A DNA stretch of 64,000 nt. Origin: Hungatella hathewayi WAL-18680. Lineage in GTDB: Bacteria; Bacillota; Clostridia; Lachnospirales; Lachnospiraceae. Within the stretch, counting starts at the first letter, position 1. Each line of letters opens with the position of its first letter. The translations under genes were made by a program, and so were the position numbers. The notes beneath the pieces are model-generated. The model had not been told where the DNA came from. It did no database searches and saw only the letters and a program-made list of their open reading frames with translations. Location: the NCBI RefSeq assembly GCF_000235505.1, contig NZ_JH379027.1:186001-250000 (forward strand), read 5' to 3'. Positions 58,402 through 64,000 of this stretch are shown piece by piece.

Positions 58402-59742
58402 ATGAGAAAAAGTAAAAAAATTGCAGCGGCAGCCATGGCAGCAGTTATGATGTGCTCTTTATGGGGCTGTGGAAATTCCGGCGGAGGAGCCGGTACGGAG
58501 ACGACAAGTGGAGGAGGCGCGGCAGCGGAGACTACCACGGCGAAAGCGGAGGAAGGAGGCAGTGGAAGCAAAACGAAACTGACCATGGCCGTGTGGAACG
58601 GAAACTGGGCGGAGAAGCTGGAGCAGGCGCAGAATACCTTCAACAGCCAGAATCCGGATATTGAACTGGATATCCAGATGCAGACCGGAGATTACTCCGA
58701 TTTCCTGGGGGCGAAGGTAGCTTCGGATGACCTTCCTGACATCTATATTTTGACCCCGTATAAGCAGGTTCAGGCATTTGCGGAGGCAGGCAGACTGAAA
58801 GATTTAAGTAATGAACCGTTTGTGGACAAGGTGTATGAGAACGCGCTGGATGCATCTACATACAATGGCAAGGTTTATGGTTACCCGGCAAACTTTGAGT
58901 ATCTGGGTGTCTTCTATAATAAAGATTTATTTAAACAGGCTGGAATTGAGAGTGTTCCGACGACGAGGGAAGAGTTTGAGGCATGCTGTGAGAAACTGCA
59001 GGCCGCTGGCATTAACCCAATCGCACCAACCTACAAGGATTCCTGGACCTTAAAGCATCTGTTCAGCGCCCTTCTGACTCCTGAGGTTCAGGATGATATT
59101 CCGGGATTTATCTCAAAGCTGGATTCCGGCGAGGGAAGTTTTGATGTGGAAGGAATTGACGAAGTGTTTGCATTTGCGGATATTATGAGAAAATACTCCG
59201 GCGGCAACATGATGGACCAGGATTCCACTTCCGGATTCAATGCACTTGCCAATGGCCAGGCAGCCATGCTGCTCTCCGGTGAATTCAGTCAGGCCACCGT
59301 GGCAGCTATGGACAACCCTCCGGATATCGGCTGTTTTGCAATTCCGGTTTCCTCCGATGCGGCGAAGAATAAACTGGGCGTAGATGTTGGTATTGTGTAT
59401 GTAGTGAATGAGAAGACCTCTGATTTTGGTGCATGCCAGAAGGTTCTGGAGTTCCTGAGCAACGCGGATGACCCGGAGGGCTATATCGCAATCACAACGG
59501 CAAGAATGGGAGATGCTCCGCCAGCTATGCCTTATGAAGGCGGTGTGGCATGTTCCTCTTCTGACGACTACAAGGCATATGCGGATGCGGGAAACATTGT
59601 TCCGTGGGTATATCAGCAGTATGTAAATGGATTTGATGTAATTTCCGGCGACATTTTCCAGGGGTATATGGCTGGAGCCAAGGATAAGGATACCGTGATT
59701 AAAGAATTAAATGAGAACTATAAGAATTTCCTGGAACAGTAA
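58402..59742 (+). CDS. ABC transporter substrate-binding lipoprotein (sugar type)
   Basis: A 446-aa lipoprotein with signal sequence and lipobox LWGC (Cys23). A Gly/Ala/Thr/Glu tether leads to the mature domain at TKLTMAVWNGNWAEKLEQAQNTF, a COG1653-type sugar-binding protein. ATG at 58402, 8 nt after AAGGAG; the longer in-frame form to 58258 overlaps the dehydratase and lacks a signal peptide. It precedes two permeases without an ATPase. The ligand is presumably the oligosaccharide handled by the GH28-like enzyme. Confidence 0.92.
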   Translation: MRKSKKIAAAAMAAVMMCSLWGCGNSGGGAGTETTSGGGAAAETTTAKAEEGGSGSKTKLTMAVWNGNWAEKLEQAQNTFNSQNPDIELDIQMQTGDYSDFLGAKVASDDLPDIYILTPYKQVQAFAEAGRLKDLSNEPFVDKVYENALDASTYNGKVYGYPANFEYLGVFYNKDLFKQAGIESVPTTREEFEACCEKLQAAGINPIAPTYKDSWTLKHLFSALLTPEVQDDIPGFISKLDSGEGSFDVEGIDEVFAFADIMRKYSGGNMMDQDSTSGFNALANGQAAMLLSGEFSQATVAAMDNPPDIGCFAIPVSSDAAKNKLGVDVGIVYVVNEKTSDFGACQKVLEFLSNADDPEGYIAITTARMGDAPPAMPYEGGVACSSSDDYKAYADAGNIVPWVYQQYVNGFDVISGDIFQGYMAGAKDKDTVIKELNENYKNFLEQ

Positions 59743-59760
59743 GCAGATTTCGAAAAGATG

Positions 59761-59784
59761 GGGCCGCTGCGCGGACAGCGGCCC
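59761..59784 (+). other. Intercistronic hairpin between binding protein and permease (second importer)
   Basis: Perfect 9-bp GC stem GGGCCGCTG (59761-59769) and CAGCGGCCC (59776-59784), loop of 6, no T run. It takes the same position as the hairpin at 11248-11280 in the first importer, but its sequence is unrelated. Confidence 0.75.
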
Positions 59785-59812
59785 GCTTTCCAAAACGTAA
59801 GGAGGTAGGCGG

Positions 59813-60697
59813 ATGTCTATTCTATATCGAAAAAACAGAATTTTTTATTTTTTACTCCTTTGCCCGGCTTTACTGTTGTATGGGTTTGCCCTGCTGGTGC
59901 CTCTGTTTGGAGGGACATTTCCGTATTCCTTCTTGAAATGGAACCTGATGTCGGGAAAGAAAAGCTTTACGGGAATTTCCAACTATGTGCGTCTGTTCTC
60001 GGACAGCGGGTTTCGGTCGGCATTTTTGTTTAACTTGAAATTGGGACTTTTTACAATAATTGGCAGTAATATCTTTGCGTTTGTGCTGGCTTATTTTTTA
60101 AATGAGAATATCAGGGCGAAGGGAATTGTGCGCTCGCTGTTTTTTATTCCGAATATAATCAGTGCCGTTCTGGTGGCGTTTATCTGGACCTTTATCTTTG
60201 CGCAGGTACTTCCGGGGGTGGCAAAGATCATGGGGATTGACTGGCTGGCAAATATCAGCTGGTTTGGCACGCCGCAGATGGCATCGTTGACAATCATAAT
60301 CGTCTCTATCTGGCAGAATGTGGGCTTTCTGATGATGATTTATACGGCGGGGCTGCAGACGATTCCGACGGATATCGTGGAGGCGGCCAGAATGGACGGA
60401 TGTAAGGGAATCCGGATGATTCGCTATATCCAGATGCCGCTGTTGATGCCTACGTTTACGATTAATCTGTTTGTGTCCATCTCGGGGGCATTTAAGGCAT
60501 TCGATATCCCCAACGCGATGACGGCCGGCGGGCCTTACGGTTCAACCATGCCGGTGGCTATGGATATCTATCAGGAGGCGTTTGTGAAATATAATATGGG
60601 CTACGGCGCGGCAAAATCGGTGGTGCTGTTTCTGACAGTGGCGGCCATTACCGTACTGCAGCTGTATGTTACCAGAAAACGGGAGGTGGAGTATTGA
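59813..60697 (+). CDS. ABC sugar transporter permease (MalF/UgpA type)
   Basis: A 294-aa permease with six membrane helices (first: FLLLCPALLLYGFALLVPLFGG). The EAA-type loop is DIVEAARMDGCKGIRMIRYIQMPLL. ATG after AAGGAGG. Its stop overlaps the next start by one base. Confidence 0.93.
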   Translation: MSILYRKNRIFYFLLLCPALLLYGFALLVPLFGGTFPYSFLKWNLMSGKKSFTGISNYVRLFSDSGFRSAFLFNLKLGLFTIIGSNIFAFVLAYFLNENIRAKGIVRSLFFIPNIISAVLVAFIWTFIFAQVLPGVAKIMGIDWLANISWFGTPQMASLTIIIVSIWQNVGFLMMIYTAGLQTIPTDIVEAARMDGCKGIRMIRYIQMPLLMPTFTINLFVSISGAFKAFDIPNAMTAGGPYGSTMPVAMDIYQEAFVKYNMGYGAAKSVVLFLTVAAITVLQLYVTRKREVEY

Positions 60698-61521
60698 TGG
60701 GTGGAGAGAAGAAGAAAATACTGCCGACCGTGATTATGCTTATTTTTGGCGTGATATTCGTGATGCCGATTCTGCTTTTAGTTATGAACTCGTTTAAACC
60801 CTACAACGATATGATACAGAACTTTCTGTCATTTCCAAAAAGTCTGTATCTGGGGAACTATGTGACGGCGATGAAGCGGATGGATTTCTTCCGTGTGTTT
60901 TTTAACTCGGTAATTATCACGGCAGGAACGGTGGTTACGGGAGTGATGGTGTCATTTATGGCGGCTTATGGAATTTCTCATTTGAGAGGAAAAGTGAGCA
61001 CCGGGTTTTATCTGTTGTTTACTTTGGGACAGATTGTGCCGTTTCATACGATTATGATTGCGCTGTCGGTGATGACGACGAAGATGAAAATGAACAACAG
61101 TTTTCTGGTGTTGATCTGTCTGTATGCCGGGTTCCACTGTGCCTTTGGTATTTTTACTTATGTGGGATTTTTAAAGTCGATTCCCAAGGAATTGGAGGAG
61201 GCGGCCGCTATTGACGGATGTGGGGCGTTCCGAATGATGTGGCAGGTGATTTTTCCGCTGGTGGGACCTACCAGCATTACCATCGGTGTGCTGTTCTTTC
61301 TGTGGACATGGAATGATTTCCTGATGCCGAGTCTGATGCTCAGTGATTCCTCCAAGCGGACGCTGACGGTGATGATGTATCTGTTCAAGAGCAATGCAAG
61401 CTCAGAATGGAATCTGCTGGTTGCGGCGCTGACACTGTCGATTCTTCCGGTGATTCTGCTTTATATCTGCGCGCAGAAGTATATTACCAGCGGTATCACA
61501 GCAGGTGCTATCAAAATGTAG
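60697..61521 (+). CDS. ABC sugar transporter permease (MalG/UgpE type)
   Basis: A 274-aa permease starting in the TGATG junction with the previous gene, after GGGAGG. It has a first helix ILPTVIMLIFGVIFVMPILLLVMNSFK and an EAA-type loop ELEEAAAIDGCGAFRMMWQVIFPLV. A TTG one codon earlier is an alternative start. Confidence 0.93.
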   Translation: MGGEKKKILPTVIMLIFGVIFVMPILLLVMNSFKPYNDMIQNFLSFPKSLYLGNYVTAMKRMDFFRVFFNSVIITAGTVVTGVMVSFMAAYGISHLRGKVSTGFYLLFTLGQIVPFHTIMIALSVMTTKMKMNNSFLVLICLYAGFHCAFGIFTYVGFLKSIPKELEEAAAIDGCGAFRMMWQVIFPLVGPTSITIGVLFFLWTWNDFLMPSLMLSDSSKRTLTVMMYLFKSNASSEWNLLVAALTLSILPVILLYICAQKYITSGITAGAIKM

Positions 61522-61536
61522 GAGAGGAAGAACATC

Positions 61537-62373
61537 ATGGACAATATGAACATACAAGTCATCAACGGTTATATGGTTCAGCTGGCTGCTGAGCATGTGT
61601 GGGCGGTGGATGAATTTGGGGCAGATATGTGTTATGTGGTAGAAGGGCAGGAGAGAGCTCTTGTGGTGGACACGGGATATGGATTTGGGAAACTGCGGGA
61701 TACGGTGGAGCAGATTACCTCACTGCCCTATGTGGTAGTCAATACCCATGGCCATATGGACCATGTCTGCGGGAACTGGCAGTTTGAGACGGATACCTAT
61801 ATGCATGAGGCGGATTTGTTTTTAATTGAGCCGGAGTATCTGGAAAAGCGCTGGCCGGCCTCCTGTGAGAAAACGAAGAAGGAACCGGGATTTACCGGGG
61901 GTGTTTACGTAGATGGAGAGCGGGTGCCGGTGATACAAAAGCCGCTGCCATTGAAGGAGCATCAGATCTTTGATTTGGGCGGGCGGGAGCTGGAAGTGCT
62001 GTTTACACCGGGACATACACCGGGATGTATCGTCCTGCTGGATGCCCAAAACAGGCTGTTGATTGCCGGTGACAGTGTGGTGAGTACGCCTATTTTGATT
62101 TTTGATACTTACTCGGCTACGGTGGAGGAATACCGGAATGGGCTTTTGAAGCTGTTGAAACGGGAGGTAGAATTTGATATGATTCTTCCTGGACATTATC
62201 TTCGTCCAATTGGAAAACAATATCTGTATGATTTGATTGCCTGCGCGGAATATATTCTGGATGGGACGGCGGAACCGGAGCCGGTGGATTACAGCCACAT
62301 GTCCGAGGAGCCGGCAGTTCTGTACCGATATGGGAAGGCGTCAATTGCATATTCGGAGAAACATATCCGGTAG
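61537..62373 (+). CDS. MBL-fold metallohydrolase
   Basis: A 278-aa metallo-beta-lactamase-fold enzyme. The zinc motif THGHMDH is at 70-76, followed by FTPGHTPGCIVLLD, AGDSV and ILPGHYLRPIG. It closes the sugar operon, 15 nt after the second permease. Within MBL enzymes it could be a lactonase, glyoxalase II-like or another hydrolase; the operon context suggests an ester or lactone of a sugar acid, as inference. Confidence 0.9.
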   Translation: MDNMNIQVINGYMVQLAAEHVWAVDEFGADMCYVVEGQERALVVDTGYGFGKLRDTVEQITSLPYVVVNTHGHMDHVCGNWQFETDTYMHEADLFLIEPEYLEKRWPASCEKTKKEPGFTGGVYVDGERVPVIQKPLPLKEHQIFDLGGRELEVLFTPGHTPGCIVLLDAQNRLLIAGDSVVSTPILIFDTYSATVEEYRNGLLKLLKREVEFDMILPGHYLRPIGKQYLYDLIACAEYILDGTAEPEPVDYSHMSEEPAVLYRYGKASIAYSEKHIR

Positions 62374-62384
62374 TATTATTACAA

Positions 62385-62422
62385 GAGCCCGGCGGATGTC
62401 AGTCATCTGCCGGGCTCCTTTT
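62385..62422 (+). terminator. Terminator of the sugar-acid operon
   Basis: Stem GAGCCCGGCGGATG (62385-62398) and CATCTGCCGGGCTC (62404-62417), 14 bp with one G-U pair, loop of 5, ending CCTTTTGTG. Confidence 0.88.
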
Positions 62423-62491
62423 GTGTTAAGCCGTGCTTGCACTTTCCAAACACAGTTGATATAATGAAAAAAGACTCTTAGACATGAGGAG

Positions 62492-62515
62492 ACCCCAGTT
62501 GCAAGCAACTGGGGT
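62492..62515. repeat. Perfect palindromic hairpin
   Basis: ACCCCAGTTGC (62492-62502), AA, GCAACTGGGGT (62505-62515): 11-bp perfect stem with no T run. It lies in the 285-bp gap before the pyrophosphatase gene, after the preceding operon's terminator. It could be a REP-like palindrome, an RNA stem or a protein site. The rest of the gap is AT-rich with no clear gene. Confidence 0.65.
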
Positions 62516-62658
62516 AATTATGAAAAATCTATGTGCAATTTGACGATTCAATCAACTCGCATAATTGATTTTCTATACAATTAGTATAAAAAACAGATAT
62601 GAATAGAATATGAACATGATGTAAATAGATTATGAAAAGTAGAATAAGAGGAGGATTT

Positions 62659-64000
62659 ATGGCAGAATATAACAAAGGGAAAACCATTGTCATTGGACAC
62701 AAGAATCCGGATACGGATTCCATCTGCTCGGCTATCTGTTACGCCAACTTAAAACGGGCGGTGACGGGGGAGGATTTTGAGCCACGCAGAGCCGGTCATG
62801 TGAATGAGGAGACGCAGTTTGTGCTGAAGCATTTTGGCGTGAAGGCGCCGGAGCTGATTGAGCATGTGAAGACGGAAGTCCGCGATATCGAGATTCGCGA
62901 GATGGAAGGCGTGAAGAAGAATATTTCGCTGAAAAAGGCGTGGAATCTCATGCAGGCGGCCAACGCGGTGACGCTTCCGGCGGTGACGTCGGACGGGATG
63001 CTGGAGGGACTGATTACAGTGGGAGACATTACCCAGTCCTATATGAATGTGTATGACAGCAGCATTTTATCGAAGGCTAACACCCAGTACAGCAATATCA
63101 TCGAGACCCTGGAGGGCTCTCTGGTGGTGGGCAATGCGGACACCTACTTCAACGACGGGAAGGTGCTGATTGCGGCGGCCAACCCGGATATGATGGAGTA
63201 TTATATTGCGAAAAATGATTTGGTCATTCTGGGAAACCGGTATGAGTCACAGCTGTGCGCCATCGAGATGGATGCGGCCTGCATTATCGTGTGCGAGGGG
63301 GCATCGGTGTCCATGACCATCAAGAAGCTGGCACAGGAGCGGGGATGCACGGTCATTACAACGCCCTATGACACCTATACGGCGGCCCGTCTGATCAACC
63401 AGAGTATGCCCATCAGCTATTTTATGACGAAGGACAATTTGATTACGTTTGAGGAGACGGACGTGATTGACGATATCAAGGAAGTGATGGCGAATAAACG
63501 CCACCGCGACTTCCCGATTCTTGATAAGGACGGGAAATATAAGGGGATGATTTCCCGTAGAAACCTGCTGGGAGCCAGGGGGAAATCCCTGATTCTGGTG
63601 GACCACAACGAGAAGACCCAGGCGGTGGACGGCGTGGAGAACGCGCGGATTCTGGAGATTATCGACCACCACAGACTGGGGACCATTGAGACCATGTCTC
63701 CGGTATTTTTCCGCAACCAGCCGCTTGGATGTACGGCGACGATTATTTATCAGATGTATCAGGAAGCGGGCGTGAAGATTGAGAAAGAGATTGCGGGGCT
63801 TTTGTGCAGCGCGATTATCTCCGACACGCTGCTGTTCCGCTCTCCTACCTGCACCGAGGTGGATAAGCAGGCAGGACTTGCGCTGGCGGAGATTGCGGGC
63901 ATTGATGTCAATGAATACGCGGCGGAAATGTTTGCGGCGGGAAGCAATTTAAAGAATAAATCGGATGAGGAGATTTTCTATCAGGATTTCAAACGGTTTA
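62659..64000 (+). CDS. Family II inorganic pyrophosphatase with CBS-DRTGG regulatory insert (partial)
   Basis: Manganese-dependent DHH-type pyrophosphatase that splits PPi in the cytoplasm. The N-terminal IVIGHKNPDTDSICSAICYANL supplies metal ligands. A CBS domain (about 70-130), a DRTGG domain (about 140-250) and a second CBS motif (RHRDFPILDKDGKYKGMISRRNLL) form the nucleotide-sensing insert, usually inhibited by AMP/ADP and activated by ATP or diadenosine polyphosphates. The DHH motif is LEIIDHHRLG. 447 codons are present before the window ends, which cuts the C-terminal DHHA2 domain. ATG after AGAGGAGG. Confidence 0.94.
   Translation, partial: MAEYNKGKTIVIGHKNPDTDSICSAICYANLKRAVTGEDFEPRRAGHVNEETQFVLKHFGVKAPELIEHVKTEVRDIEIREMEGVKKNISLKKAWNLMQAANAVTLPAVTSDGMLEGLITVGDITQSYMNVYDSSILSKANTQYSNIIETLEGSLVVGNADTYFNDGKVLIAAANPDMMEYYIAKNDLVILGNRYESQLCAIEMDAACIIVCEGASVSMTIKKLAQERGCTVITTPYDTYTAARLINQSMPISYFMTKDNLITFEETDVIDDIKEVMANKRHRDFPILDKDGKYKGMISRRNLLGARGKSLILVDHNEKTQAVDGVENARILEIIDHHRLGTIETMSPVFFRNQPLGCTATIIYQMYQEAGVKIEKEIAGLLCSAIISDTLLFRSPTCTEVDKQAGLALAEIAGIDVNEYAAEMFAAGSNLKNKSDEEIFYQDFKRF

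Noticed and set aside
1-64000. CRISPR arrays, insertion sequences, integrases, rRNA genes
   Set aside because: No regularly spaced repeats, transposase or integrase motifs or rRNA sequence were seen on either strand; the only RNA gene found is tRNA-Lys.

Overview
The window looks like chromosome from a spore-forming, gut-type Clostridia bacterium, most likely family Lachnospiraceae (Enterocloster/Clostridium clostridioforme-like). The grounds are moderate GC, strong AGGAGG ribosome binding sites, a V-type ATP synthase operon, a clostridial Tad (Flp) pilus locus, the sporulation-associated protein YyaC, and several Lachnospiraceae-type families (DUF5702, DUF6382, DUF5711, DUF4367, DUF6147-like). 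Family names come from reading the translations and from memory; no search was run.

Layout. (1) 1-5707, minus strand: V-type ATP synthase operon in the order G/H-C-I-K-F-E-A, with A cut by the window edge. (2) 5978-9521: an SH3-domain membrane protein, trmB, a 48-residue Cys-rich small ORF, a MATE exporter, and tRNA-Lys(CTT) with its own promoter and terminator. (3) 9826-17607: a carbohydrate locus with a lipoprotein ABC importer (no ATPase gene), an AraC regulator, and GH3 and GH1 glycosidases, probably for beta-linked oligosaccharides. (4) 17783-19345: a cell-wall hydrolase lipoprotein. (5) 19455-26048, minus strand: a two-component system, glycogen branching enzyme, a cytosolic alpha-amylase and a DUF2508 protein. 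(6) 26213-36517: a complete Tad pilus operon behind a strong promoter and a structured leader. It holds two prepilin peptidases, TadZ, TadA, TadB, a TadC with an extracytoplasmic Ig-like segment, Flp pilin, three pseudopilin-like proteins and a DUF6382/FHA pair that sits in two frames across an A6 run. (7) 36518-37234: a one-gene insertion flanked by two diverged 84-bp copies of the FHA gene's 3' end. (8) 37292-46300: rhomboid protease, HIT protein, ECF sigma factor, inverted murG, DUF4367 protein, MTA/SAH nucleosidase, pgi and several membrane or unknown proteins. (9) 46358-52652: yyaC, a LysM membrane protein, a DUF5711 beta-propeller, transketolase and ROK glucokinase. (10) 52730-62373: a GntR/HutC regulator divergent from an operon with a GH28-like beta-helix enzyme, lactonase, SDR dehydrogenase, ManD/RspA-type acid-sugar dehydratase, ABC importer and metallo-beta-lactamase-fold enzyme. 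(11) 62659-64000: a CBS-domain family II pyrophosphatase, cut by the window end.

How parts work together. Both ABC importers lack an ATPase gene and presumably share a multitask one encoded elsewhere. Both have a strong hairpin between the binding-protein gene and the permeases. In region 10 the enzymes line up as a possible non-phosphorylative oxidative sugar route: import, hydrolysis, oxidation to a lactone, lactone opening, dehydration to a 2-keto-3-deoxy acid. A perfect 18-bp palindrome sits at the predicted transcription start. The most unusual signals are the DUF6382/FHA frame break on a slippery A-AAA-AAT, the cargo gene bracketed by diverged copies of the FHA tail, the structured Tad leader, and this oxidative-pathway operon.
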